Origin: Chara braunii
Taxonomy: Eukaryota; Streptophyta; Charophyceae; Charales; Characeae
DNA length: 61,392 nucleotides
Reading direction: 5' to 3'
Assembly (NCBI GenBank): GCA_003427395.1
Contig: BFEA01000489.1
Location: forward strand, 896,065-957,456
Made by a program: the position numbers and the translations under genes
Notes under the pieces: model-generated
Database searches by the model: none
The model's input: the letters and a program-made list of their open reading frames with translations, nothing else
What the model was told of the DNA's origin: nothing
Shown here: positions 45,141 through 55,554 of the stretch, in pieces
How the letters are laid out: each line of letters starts with the position of its first letter
Numbering within the stretch: position 1 is the stretch's first letter

Positions 45141-46913
45141 CTAGATAGGATCATTTTCATAACCTTTCCTTGTCTGTTCCTTCAATTCATTCCCAATACC
45201 GAGATAAGAGACTATTGTTCCAAAGAAGTCTGCACGTCTGGACAAAGCATCCGCAACCACGTTAGACTTTCCTTTGATGGTTTTCACCTCAAAGTCAAAC
45301 GTATCAAGGAATGCGGACCATCTTACCAACTTGTCAGAGAGTCTAGGCTAAGTCTTGATCCACTTCAAAGTAGAGTGATCAGAGTAGACAGTGACATGTC
45401 TTCCAAACAAGTAGTGTTTCCAGATATCTAGTGCAGCGACTAAGGCGTACATCTCCCTTTCATATGTGGAGTTGGCGACTTTCTCTGACGGAAGTCTTCT
45501 GGACATAAACTCAGTAGGTCTATATCCCTTACCGTCATCCTACTGTAGCATAGCGCGAATCCCGTACTAACTTGTGTAAGTTGTGACGATGAAAGGAAGA
45601 GAAGGGTCAACAATCTTTAACACAGGGTAGTGAGTCAAAACAAATTTCAATTTTCTGAACGATGACTCACAATCATTGTCCCATGACCAAGGTTTTTCTT
45701 TCTTTAGCAGTCTTCTCATAGGAACAACTATCAAGGAGAAGTTCGTGATGAATTTCCTATAATAACTAGGAAGTCCTAGGAAAGATCTGAGTTCAGTTAT
45801 AGTTTTAGGTTGTGACCAATCTCAGATTGCTGTAATCTTCTTTTCTTCTGGTCTTAGTCCTTCCTCATTCACTATATGCCCTAAGTATAATACTTCAGGC
45901 TTAGTCAATTCAGACTTCTTCGGATTCAATTTGAAGTTACCCTCATGTAACTTCTTGAGAACCATTCGCAGATGTTTCTCGTGGTCTTCCAGTGTTTTAC
46001 TGTACACGAGGATATCATCGAGATAGACAGTTACAAATTGGTCCAACCATGGACGAAACAACTCATTCATAGACCTCTGGAAGGTTGCAGGGGCGTTAGT
46101 CAGACCAAAAGGCATTACCACAAACTCGTAGTGACCATGCCTTGTTTGAAACGTCGTCTTGTGTTGATCTTCATGAGCTACCTCAATCTGGTGGTACCAT
46201 GACTTGAGATCAATCTTGTTGAAGTACCTGCATCCCTGTAGTTGGTCTAACAGATCGTCAATGCGCGGAAGGGGTTTCACGTTTTTCACGGTGACATAAT
46301 TCAGCCTACGATAATCAATACACAAGCGAAGTTTACCTTCCTTTTTGACCACAAACAAGACAGGTGCACCATAACGAAATGAGCTAGGGTGAATCCATCC
46401 CTTGTCAGTAAGTTCCTGCAGCTGTTTTCGTAATTCCTCAAGTTCCCTCGGAAACATGCGATAAATGGGACCCTTGGGAATTTTGCTTCCGGGAATGATC
46501 TCGATTGTGTGCTTAATAGCACGCTCGATGATTCCCGTCGGCTCAGTCTGCAAGTCCTTATACTCGTCAAGAAGTTTTTCAATAGAAGGTGGGTTGGATG
46601 AAGAACACTCACCTACTTGTTTAACAAGCACCATCATCACCTCCTGATCTAACTTTTTCTTAACAACCATTGATCGAAAAGCTGAATAACTCATACAACA
46701 GAAAAACAGAGTAGAGTCAGAGTCAGACTTATGATACAATTTTATCACACGCAGTTCGGACTTTTTGTCCTTGAGTTTGGCAATCTTATCTTTGAACTTA
46801 ACATCTGGGTCGGCTTGCTCATGCCAATCCATACCCAGAATTAAGTCAAAGGGAAAATTTTTCTCTATCATGGAGGATACTTCGTGTAAAATCTTCTTAC
46901 CTTCCTTGGTCAT
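45141..46913 (-). pseudogene. Reverse transcriptase and RNase H of element C
   Basis: A long frame (46913-45822) has all RT blocks: GAPVLFVVKKEGKLRLCIDY, VKPLPRIDDLLDQLQG, YFNKIDLKSWYHQIEVA, VVMPFGLTNAPATFQRSMN, and catalytic YLDD at 46014-46025. A stop at about 45822 is followed in the same frame by RT end and RNase H text, broken by further stops, finishing with [20 protein letters not shown]. It is the best preserved coding part of the element. Confidence 0.85.
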
Positions 46914-47122
46914 GAAGTAACACTTAACACGATCGACGTATTGAGAGACAGTGATCGTGCTCTTATCAGCCAGTATAGACGTGATAGGTCTAGGTAAATT
47001 CTCTTTACTTTCATTTCCAGATGCGATTTTTGAATTGCCTTCTCTGAGATATAAGACCTCGTCGATCCCGGATCTAACAGAGCACCTACTCGCGTGTGCA
47101 CAATCTCAACATCCGCGATCAT
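46910..47122 (-). pseudogene. Protease of element C
   Basis: VGALLDPGSTRSYISEKA resembles the retroviral-type aspartic protease site, but with DPGS where DSGS or DTGS is usual. The flap region is out of frame. The continuation FDLILGMDWH lies in the RT frame at about 46850. Confidence 0.65.
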
Positions 47123-47358
47123 TAACTCACCCTTAGATTTTGCTTTTTTCGCCCACGAACTCCTTAGTGCGATTAGTTCATTACCAAGTTCATCAAGGGA
47201 ATCGTCCAGTGAGACAGAACAAAGGATTGCATCAGGGTGGTCTGGACGACGGGCGGAAGAAGAGTCATCCTCTGCCTTGAGAGTCGAAGGGGTAGAAGGG
47301 TTTGTAGGCGCCTTAATTTTTTCTTCGTCTATACCCTTCGACTCAGTAGGAGCAGATG

Positions 47359-48790
47359 CTACTCATACTGGTTGCTCGCTTTTGGGTTACGAATAAGCGG
47401 GCACCAGGCTATCACATGCCCCACCGTGCCACACCTGAGGCACGGGCGGTTGTCCATCTTGGACTGCCACTCCTCCCTAATGTTCATCTTTTCCCAAGGT
47501 CTTCCGAACGCAATGTCGGGATGCTCGGGAAACGAGCGTGGCCTCTTCTTCTTCTTCCACTGACTTTGACCTCCCTTGTTGGCAATTACGGCAGTGACAT
47601 CACCCTTCCCAGATTCACTGCCGCCGTTACCTCCTCCTACCTCAGTCTCACCAAGAGGTAACTTCTCTACTGTTTCATCGTCGAATAATACAAGCATATG
47701 GTCCTGGCGCTTTTGCCGCCAAAGGAACCGCTTGCCGTACCCACCAACCGGTCCCGACTTAACAACTGAAGCGTACGACCCCTTTACCTGTGCGGTCATC
47801 TGTTCTTGTTGGAGAGCGAGATCGCGAAACTGCCGATAATTATACTTACCAGACTTAGCTTCGGCCACGAGCTGTCCACGAATGGGCTCGGGCAATGCAC
47901 GTGAGTAGATGTAAAGAACCTGGTTGTCCTGAAGGTTCAGTCCAGGTACCTGCAAGAGACGATCCACTTCACGAGACAAGGCATCGACAAAAGTCCAACG
48001 TTTCTGACCTATCGTGGTAAGCTCATCGAAAGCCTTGTCGGCCGTTGTCTTATCTAGGAACCTCTCCTTAATCTTCTGGAGAAATTGCCTGAGAGTAAGG
48101 GTCTTGGCCCACTCACCAATGTCTTCGAAGCCAGCAACATTGGTCTCTGCAAGCACCCATTCTTTGGCCACTCCTCCCAGACAAGACGTGAAGAAAGCAA
48201 CTTGACTCTCGGGTTCTACGGGTGCGGTACTACAATGAGTCTGGATCTCGGCAATCCACAACAACAAGTTTTCCTCTTTCTTGTTGCTGTAGGTGAAAGA
48301 CAACTTCATTTTCACATTTTCTATCTTCTTGGGGTTTTCCGTTTCTTTTGCTGATTCTTCTTTCTTTCCGGTCGGTTCTTTTTTCTTCTCTTCCGGCTTC
48401 TCAGGTTCTTTCTTAGAACCTTCCGCTTTCTCGGGCGTGACCCATTTCATTGCCTCCTTCATTAACTTTTCTCGGGGTTCTTTCTTATCGTCTCTCCCCT
48501 TGGCCACCTCCTCAATCAACACCTTATCTTTCCCTTTCATCATTCTTGTCATGTATGTTGTGGTCAATCTTCTTTTCAAGATGTACGAGGTAGACTATGA
48601 TAGACTGGAGAATAGATGCAACTTCGCTTCCTGCTTTTTCGTAATGAAATTTTTCTCTCAACATTTCCATCACTTTTTCCTTCTCCTCTTGCTGTTCTTT
48701 CAGTCTCCGATATTCTTCAACTTTTCTTCTCTCTTCTTTCAATGTGTTCTCTAATTGTCTGATGTTCAACAAAAAAATTCCCATGAGAAA
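47359..48790 (-). pseudogene. gag main part of element C
   Basis: A frame of 406 codons has a highly charged Lys/Glu-rich start, a capsid-like centre (LLLWIAEIQTHC, FLQKIKERFLDKTTADKAFD, VLYIYSRALPEPIRGQLVAE) and a zinc knuckle CLRCGTVGHVIAWC near the end. Upstream, in another frame (48524-48780), is a coiled-coil-like stretch NTLKEERRKVEEYRRLKEQQ that belongs to the same protein. The join between them is frameshifted. Confidence 0.75.
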
Positions 48791-48842
48791 TGAAAGTTGA
48801 AAAAATATTCCATAAAAAAAAACCTTCATATTTATAAATTAT

Positions 48843-49215
48843 CATTCCAATGTTTGTCCAATTCTAAAATTTTCAATTTAATTTTATAAGTTTTCGTCTA
48901 AATATGAGTTTTCCCTTCTAACTACATGTATTTGTTCAAGATGGAATGAAAGTCTGGAGGAGTTTATGAAATGTTTTAATTAAATTTTCATTCTACTACA
49001 ACAAATATCGTCTAATTTAGATTGGATTAACCTATTTATGACTGAAAATCCTTATTTAGAATGGCAGTCCAATTAAAATATTTCATGAACTCATCCAGAT
49101 TTTCATTCCATCTCTAGCATGCGGTTCAAATAAGAAGGGATACCCCATTCTTGGAAGGAAAATTTTCAAGTACGATTGGAAATTTTAAAATCGGAATGAC
49201 ATTTTTAAAGATGGA
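48843..49215. mobile_element. Foldback (long inverted repeat) element
   Basis: The left part, with GATGGAATGAAAGTCTGGAG and GAGTTTATGAAATGTTTTAA, is complementary to the right part, with TTAAAATATTTCATGAACTC and ATCCAGATTTTCATTCCATC. Outer arms are also loosely complementary (CATTCCA..., ...TGGAATG). Almost the entire 370 bases fold as a diverged hairpin, typical of an old MITE. Confidence 0.7.
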
Positions 49216-49823
49216 ATGTAATTTTATTCTAGAACAGTGTTGGGCCGGCAACCGGCCGGTTGAGCTACCCCGGTCCAACCGGAGCCGGACCAGACCAAGG
49301 GGGGTGAACCGGGAAACCGGTTTTGAAAAAAAAGTGCCCAAATATCTTTTTTTTTTTTTTTTTTTGGACAGATTTCGACTGCGCTCTTCAAACTGCTGTC
49401 CGAATCCGCAATAAAATTTTTAAGGTACAACATTTTTCAGGGGGCTTCGCGAGGGGGGCAGGGGGTTATCATTGACATATTTAGGCAACTACGGCTTCCT
49501 CAGGGAGGGGTCAAGTAAGCAAGTTCACTTATCCGACCCCCCTGTCGCTGGAGCACTTCGTGGAGTATGTCATTTGATATTGATACCCCACGAGCTGAAC
49601 CAGATATGATGAGAGGAGGTCCTTGCCCGAAATCATAGCTCTTCCAGAATATATTTCGACCACAGAAAAGTTATGGTTCCAGCTTTCTGCTCGTGGAGGC
49701 AGAGCGTTTTCTGTTTGTTTGTTCCTACATAAGGTGAGTTGTCAGTCCGGAAGTATCTTGTCTAGCAGTCTGTCCAGATACATGTAGTGGAGCAAGGTCC
49801 ATTCGAGATAGATAGAAGAATAT

Positions 49824-49945
49824 GGGCCTCGCTGCACTACTCTCGAAATGTGCAAAACGAGAGTGAATCTTCCGCTAGAATTCGAAAAGATACACTGCCA
49901 AGATTTTTGTCTTTTGTGCATGTCGAGAGTAGTGCAGCAATGCCC
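49824..49945. mobile_element. 122-bp Harbinger-like MITE, copy 2
   Basis: GGGCCTCGCTGCACTACTCT at the left and AGTAGTGCAGCAATGCCC at the right form the inverted termini. It is flanked by TAT at 49821-49823 and 49946-49948. It has the same length and internal words (TTTTTGTCTTTT, CTAGAA) as copy 1. Confidence 0.85.
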
Positions 49946-50057
49946 TATATTTTAGGTCCATTCTTGGGATTGCACCTCGGAAGTATCTTGTCTGGCAGTC
50001 TGTCCAGATACATGTAGTGGAGCAAGGTCCATTCGAGATAGAGAGAGAAAAGAATAT

Positions 50058-50179
50058 GGGTCTCGCTGCACTACTTTCGAAATGTGCAAAACGAGAGTAA
50101 ATCTTCCGCTAGAATTCGGAAAGAGACACCGCCAAGATTTTTGTCTTTTGTGCATGTCGAGAGTAGTGCAACAACGCCC
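50058..50179. mobile_element. 122-bp Harbinger-like MITE, copy 3
   Basis: GGGTCTCGCTGCACTACTTT at the left, AGTAGTGCAACAACGCCC at the right, flanked by TAT on both sides. It arose with copy 2 through the 230-base duplication. Confidence 0.85.
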
Positions 50180-50801
50180 TATATTTTAGGTCCATTCTCG
50201 GGATTGCACCTCGGACGGCTCTGAAATCACAATTCCAAAATCCGAACCCATAACTTTTTTCTACAGATGGCAGGGATGTCGCAGAAGGATATAATCTCAG
50301 CAGAGTCTCATCAGAAGCATAGTGTTTCCCTCGTGGCTGAGGGTGAAAGAGCATCAGATGTTGCCAATGATAACTGGTCCATTGGACCAAAAGATGACAA
50401 ATTGGATTAGGGGCCTACCCGACCCACATCTTAGGAAAAACGCATGGCTGTTCTCCCAGCGGCGGATATCGTCTGCCCGTTTTTCTTATAGAAATGGGGT
50501 CCTGGCCGATCTTTGTCGTTGATCTGTGACGATCGGCGGCCAAGATTGGCCACTTTCTGTACTTGAAAAATCCGGGCCTACAGGACCCGGTTTCGAAATT
50601 GCGGGGCAGGGCCCGCCCCCACGAGGCCTTGGGAATACATACGCGCCGCCAAAAAAAAATAATTCAGCCCCCAGCGAAAATGCGCTGGGGGCAACCGGGA
50701 GGGAACCGGCCCGGGCCACCGGCCGGTCCAATTGGAAGGACCGCGGATGGGGTAGGGGTCCCCGGTCCATCCGACGACCAGCCCTATTCTAGAATGATTA
50801 T

Positions 50802-51330
50802 TTAAATCTGGGAAATTTTTCTGTTGTTTTCCTCCATCACATCCACAGACAATTGCGGTTCTCTCCTTTCAACCGTTTCTTCTTTCTTTCCTGTTCTTTT
50901 GGTTCTTTCTTGGTCTAATTTTTCAAGACTCTGGGCGACGTACCGATCAAGGACCATCCGTCCTTGTCTTACGAGGTTTTCTACCCTCTTGCCTGTTTCC
51001 GTCATTTGAACAGCAGTTTCAGCGGTGTGCAGGTCTCTCTCTGCATCAAGCAGATTGACCTGTCTGTGAACATGCTGTTCAGCCTCCAGACCGGCACCAT
51101 GTATTTCACCGAGCAACTGGCGGAGGGAGACCCAACAGAGTCTGTCTCCTTCCATCAATCTGACCGCGAGTTTTCAGTTTCACTCCCTCTTCATCGACAA
51201 AGATTGTACAAGGGATGAGAAAGAAGAAGAGCGGTATGAACCGGGTCAAATAGAGGCACGCAAACACTTCCAAAGAGAGCTCATCCTGCCTAGCATGCAA
51301 ATGCCGCACAATAAATAAAATTAAAGACAA
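50802..51330 (-). pseudogene. Displaced N-terminal part of gag of element C
   Basis: The minus-strand frames VNLLDAERDLHTAETAVQMT and LDRYVAQSLEKLDQERTKRT, then VDVMEENNRKISQ, have the same charged, helical character as the coiled-coil part at 48524-48780. They lie about 2 kb further 5', separated by a foldback element and a hAT-like element. The break falls inside the helical region, so the insertions disrupted gag. Confidence 0.55.
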
Positions 51331-51469
51331 AAATAAATTCCACGATGCACGCTACACTTACAGCAAGAATTGTTGAAGGCAAATACAAAGAAACAGATAT
51401 TATCAATTTTCTAATACTAGTTTGTTGTCTGATTTTCCTAATCTATGTGTGATGACGTTCTACCGTATA

Positions 51470-52120
51470 TGTGCAGGTACCGCAGCCACGACCAGTGTGA
51501 TCAAGACATCAGCACACAGGTGAGTATGCAAACACACCACAAAACAACCAACAGGTAAGTAGGAAACCAACACAACAATCACAGACAATTGTCAGCCTCC
51601 TTTCTCTATAGCTATACTGTCTACAGCGACCAACACACTCGACAACTCACCCAACACATGCCACGTGTCACCCCTGGCATGCCAACACATGCCACGTGTC
51701 ACCCCTGACATGCCACGTCAGCACATCAAGAACCCGAAGGTATACAAGGGGGATGCTACGTCGGTAATGTGTGCTTGTCACACGCATACATTGGCATGCC
51801 ACGTCAATGCCCAATCAGCAGGTAATCACGGCACAGATACGTGCCTCGTAAGACCATATCCTGCCAAAAAACAATATAATGCCACATCAGCGGTACCAAT
51901 GCCACGTCAGCCTGTTGCCAACGCAACTCTTCAAGCTTCAACGTATCCTGGTCATCATCTTTAAGGGATGGTTGCTCGCAAGTGCACTACTACCATGTCT
52001 AGACTTGCGGTATGACCACGCACGTTAATAAACGCGTTTCATACTGCACATGCGGCACCTCCCACTTACCTGGGTGCCACGTCAGCACCTAACAGCAGAT
52101 AACAAATCGCGATGAAAAGA
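51470..52120. other. Leader of element C
   Basis: Non-coding. Contains ACACATGCCACGTGTCACCC twice in tandem (about 51656 and 51687) and several GCCACGTCAGC words, the same box type as in the LTR array. Confidence 0.6.
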
Positions 52121-52133
52121 TGCTCCGATACCA
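52121..52133 (-). promoter_or_regulatory. Primer binding site of element C
   Basis: The minus strand reads TGGTATCGGAGCA three bases inside the LTR, one change from the standard initiator tRNA-Met primer site. Confidence 0.85.
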
Positions 52134-52136
52134 AAT

Positions 52137-53385
52137 TGTAATGAACCCAGATCGTGAACACAGTTGTCAACAATGCAAGTCCAGATAAATGTCAACAGTT
52201 GATGAGTACCAATAATCAAGATCGTGTTCAGACAGAATGAGACGAGATAAACATACACAGACGAAGAAGAGAGAAGGTATTTTAGACAAAGGAGAGGAAA
52301 ATGAAATGTCCACTCCTACTTCGGGCTCCCTCGTCCAACGCCACTTCAGTAATCAACAGTCTAAACGAGTGTCTGAAGTAATCTCAATATGCCACGTGGC
52401 ACTTCTAATTAGTCCCTCATTAGCGCTGAAGCAATGTCATCATGAAAACCACCAGGTACGTATCACAATCTCTTAACAGTCCTGATCTTACTCTCCCTCG
52501 CAACCAGTCACCTCATGTAAGTAGTGTGGACAATGCCACATCAGCAGACGAGACAGGTGGCATAAGCCACATCATCAATGAAGACCAAGAACAATGCCAC
52601 GTATACAGGAGCAGTGCCACATCATCATACCACGTAGACCATGGGCAGCGCCACATATGCCAGAGGCAGCGCCACATCAGCATGCCACGTAGACCAGAGG
52701 CAGCGCCACTTATACCATAGGCAGCACCATGTCAGCATGCCACGTAGACCATGGGCAGCGCCACAGATATCAGAGGCAGCGCCACGTCAGCATCCACGTA
52801 GACCACAGGCAGCGCCACTTATACCAGAGACAGCGCCACGTCAGCATGCCACATAGACCATAGGCAGCGGCACATCAGCATGTCTGGCGAACAATGCCAG
52901 CGTCGCCTCTCCCTCGTGTCGTCGTCCGCAGCTCTGATGCACAACCAGCGTCGCGCTAGCATAATGCGAGCGTCAAGTCAAAGTCAAGCCGGCGTTAACC
53001 CAGCATAGCAAGACTAAATGCTGACCACCTCGAGGCCAGACTTTAAGTAGTGTTTCAGGAGGCTTTCCGGCCTCGAGTCTCCACCCCTTGGTCGTCGAGA
53101 TTGAGTCACAGCCGAAGGCCTGGATTGTACAGTTGCAGAGTTGCCCCTTGGACTTGATGCTGTCTCGGTGCCTGCATACAAACAAGTGTGTGTGCTTGAC
53201 TCGTGGCCTGGACTGGGTACCTTTGGACTTTGACTGTTGGGTTCGCGACAGTTGACAAAAGTCAACTGTAGCACGCCCAGGCCCTGAATCCCTGTGTGGG
53301 GTCCCTTACCTCATTTTTGGCCTGGCTGAGGGCGGCCATGTCGGCCCTCAAGTTTTCCACGAGGCATATGGCATGGGTTATTGCA
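52137..53385 (-). repeat. 5' LTR of element C with internal ACGT-rich minisatellite
   Basis: 1249 bases. The array at about 52630-52880 repeats (G/A)GCGCCAC(G/A)TCAGCATG and CCACGTAGACCA(T/C)(A/G)GGCA. Several units contain GCCACGTCAGC, whose complement GCTGACGTGGC is an ACGT-core box of the kind bound by plant bZIP factors. This would place multiple bZIP-like sites in the retroelement promoter, which is inference. Confidence 0.85.
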
Positions 53386-53545
53386 CACACACACACACAG
53401 ACCCACAGACATAGACACACAAACATAGACACACAAACATAGACACAGAGACACAACACACACAAACACATAAACACATAAACACACACACAGACACGCA
53501 ACACATACAAACGCACATAAACACACATACGCACACACACAGTAT
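53381..53545. repeat. (CA)n-rich microsatellite at the LTR edge
   Basis: CACACACACAGAC-type repeats run directly from the last LTR base of element C. They were either the insertion target or grew there afterwards. An A tract and G runs follow up to 53640. Confidence 0.9.
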
Positions 53546-54300
53546 ACAAAAAAAAAAAGAAAAAAACATGCAACTGGGGCGGTGGGGGTTGGAGAATGGG
53601 GGATGGGGTTTGTGGCGGCAGATTTTGGGGGGGGGGGGTTGGGGCATGTGGGAGCAGATTTCTCAGGGTTTGGCGGCAATACTCACCAAATGTGCATGAC
53701 GGGGTCTACGCATGCATGGCTTAGCTCTAGTGTAGGGTAGGGATATAAGTCGTTCCGGGTAGTCTGAGTTCAACCTGGCCTTAGGTAAGCTAGGGGAAGG
53801 ACGGTAGGATGTGTCCGCGGGCGCTGGCCTACCTTGCTTAGGTAATCTTGTTGGATAGACTCCTTGAATTGGGCCTGTAGAACATTGCATGAGCCTGGCG
53901 TCCGAAGTTCCCGTACAACAAGGTTCGTCCGCTTTCGCTTCCATTAGGGCTGGGAGGTTGGCCCCGCCCTATAGCTTGTCACCGCTGTCTGGTCCAAGTT
54001 GCCCTCAATACTGGTAGGGTGATGGTCATGAGTGCTGGTCACACTTAGGTAGGATAGTAGGGACAAGGGGTGCGATGGGAGTATTGACGTGGGGATGGGT
54101 AAGGTAGGTGGCCCATCCTGTGAGGACAACCATTCGCTGTTGCTACCAGCAATCACCGCGGGTCTGGTCCTTGGCCTCTACAACACCCTGGGCTTAAAAA
54201 AGAAAAAAGAAAAAAAAAAGAATGGATCTTCTGCTAGAAAGTGGAATAATACGCCGCCATATGTTTTGTTTTTTGTGCATGTGATGAGTAGATGGCCTTA
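53546..54300. other. Unclassified repeats, truncated MITE copy 4, no gene
   Basis: GCCTCTACAACACCCTGGGC plus an A-rich tail at 54174-54222 is the SINE-like 3' word also seen near 30790. Immediately after it, 54223-54297 matches the right part of the MITE family (TTCTGCTAGAA, GCCGCCATATGTTTTG, TTTTTTGTGCATGTGATGAG), lacking the left end. Confidence 0.5.
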
Positions 54301-54403
54301 GGGCCACTCCAAATGTGCAGAATTATAACGAATCTTCTGCTAGAATGTGGAATAATATGACGCCATATGTTTTGTTTTTTGTGCATGTGGTGAGTAAAGG
54401 CCC
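54301..54403. mobile_element. Harbinger-like MITE, copy 5 (103 bp)
   Basis: Starts GGGCCACTCCAAATGTGCAG and ends GTGGTGAGTAAAGGCCC, flanked by TTA at 54298-54300 and 54404-54406. TTA is the preferred PIF/Harbinger target, which supports the family assignment of the 122-bp copies. Confidence 0.75.
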
Positions 54404-55115
54404 TTAGGTCCATTGCACGTATTCCTAAGAAAAGAAAAACGTGAAAACAAAAGAAAAATGAGAAAAAAAAAGAAAAATGAGAAGACAAATGAAAAACGAG
54501 AAACAAAAAAAAAACAAAAAAACAGAGAATTAGTGACCCATAACCGTGATTAGTGTGATGCAAAAACCTGAATTCGAATCCATACTATATATTCTCGACC
54601 CATGCAGACAGACTAGAAGTCTAATGTCCATCTCTGATCCACGAGGGGTCCCTTGGTAATATGTAGAGGCCCTTCGGAAACGAGACAGGACGAGCATTGG
54701 TTAAAAAAAAAAAAAAGGACATGCACCCACATGCATACACATGTGCTCACAGTGTTGGCGTATGGGGTGGCCTTTGCAGTTTGATTTTCGGGAGGGAGGG
54801 GCATGTTTGGCCACCCCATCCTGTTAATAGGGGTCAAAAGTTTTCATTTTTTTCTTGTTTTTAGTGTTTGGGCGCATATGGCCACATATCCGAGGCCTAA
54901 CTCGCCAATTCCGTTTTTCGGAATTCAACGGGACACCCTCCTTTTTCTGTTAAACGGGATTGAACGGGGGTCTCGGGGGCTGCTAAACGGGCTCAACGGT
55001 GTTGAATTTCGTCTATTCTCCGTTTATCAGACACAGACGCAAGCGCAAGGAGGACAAACAATTGTTTGTTGTCTTCGTTCGTCCTACTCATTTGTCTACT
55101 ACTTTTGCAGCTAGT
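54404..55115. other. A-rich DNA and right edge of the insertion in element A
   Basis: An A/G-rich low-complexity stretch at 54420-54525, then unclassified DNA, then AACGGG/GTTGAAT words at 54920-55010 echoing 41940-42010. From about 55010 the sequence may again belong to element A. No intact gene. Confidence 0.4.
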
Positions 55116-55464
55116 TGTGTTGCCACTTGTAGGCACCCTCGTACGAGTACGGATTCGTACTCTTGTACTCGTGCGCTAGGGGCCCCGTACGAGTTTTTTA
55201 TTTATTTTTAAATCCGGTACTGCTTTTTTTTTTTTTCTCAAATTGTAATAAGAAGCTGAAGATGATGCTCAACCAAATGTTGCTTGTTTTGTGCTGTTGC
55301 ATCACATATGTTTTTTCGGATTTTATGACTTTTTTTCTTCTTCTTTTTTTGTTTTTTCGTACGGGGGCGTACAAGACGTACAGGTTCGCGTACAGGTTCG
55401 CTTACAGATATTACCTGTAAGTTTCGTACGAAAAGGCCCCGTACGTGTACGTTATGCAACGTAG
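55116..55464. mobile_element. 349-bp insertion with 9-bp flanking repeat and GTACG-rich arms
   Basis: GCAGCTAGT lies at 55107-55115 and again at 55465-55473. The insert has CGTACGAG...GGGGCCCCGTACGAG words on the left and TTTCGTACG...GGCCCCGTACGTGTACG on the right, giving partial complementarity between ends. Removing it restores a continuous pyrimidine-rich stretch of element A. The class of transposon is not clear. Confidence 0.6.
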
Positions 55465-55554
55465 GCAGCTAGTACTACTACTTTACCTAATGAATCTACT
55501 TCTAACACTTCTACTTCTCTACCTACCCCTAGTCCAAATAACTTTACTTTAGAT

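Larger units (their letters stand above)
49748..50207. repeat. 230-bp tandem duplication carrying a MITE in each copy
   Basis: CGGAAGTATCTTGTCT(A/G)G begins at 49748 and again at 49978, 230 bases apart. Each copy contains CAGATACATGTAGTGGAGCA, a MITE, and GGTCCATTC(T/C)(T/C)GGGATTGCA. The duplication happened after the MITE inserted, because both copies share the same insertion point. Confidence 0.85.
49235..50786. mobile_element. hAT-like non-autonomous element
   Basis: Flanked by the 8-base direct repeat TTCTAGAA (49227-49234 and 50787-50794). The left end is CAGTGTTGGGCCGGCAACCG. The right end, read inverted, is TAGGGCTGGTCGTCGG. Both ends lead into CCGG-rich sequence. An 8-bp duplication and CAGNG-like termini suit the hAT superfamily. 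The interior has no transposase, but carries a 230-base tandem duplication that contains two MITE copies. Confidence 0.65.
42430..53385 (-). mobile_element. Ty3/gypsy retrotransposon C (chromovirus), complete with both LTRs
   Basis: The LTRs are 1249 bases each at 42430-43678 and 52137-53385, with TG...CA ends and inverted tips (TGTAATGAACC, GGGTTATTGCA). Outer flanks CGCAC and CACAC are a possible imperfect 5-bp target duplication. Read on the minus strand: 5' LTR (right), primer site, gag, protease, RT, RNase H, integrase, chromodomain, 3' LTR (left). LTR copies differ at roughly 6-7% of positions over the first 125 bases by eye. Stops and frameshifts make it non-autonomous. Confidence 0.9.
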
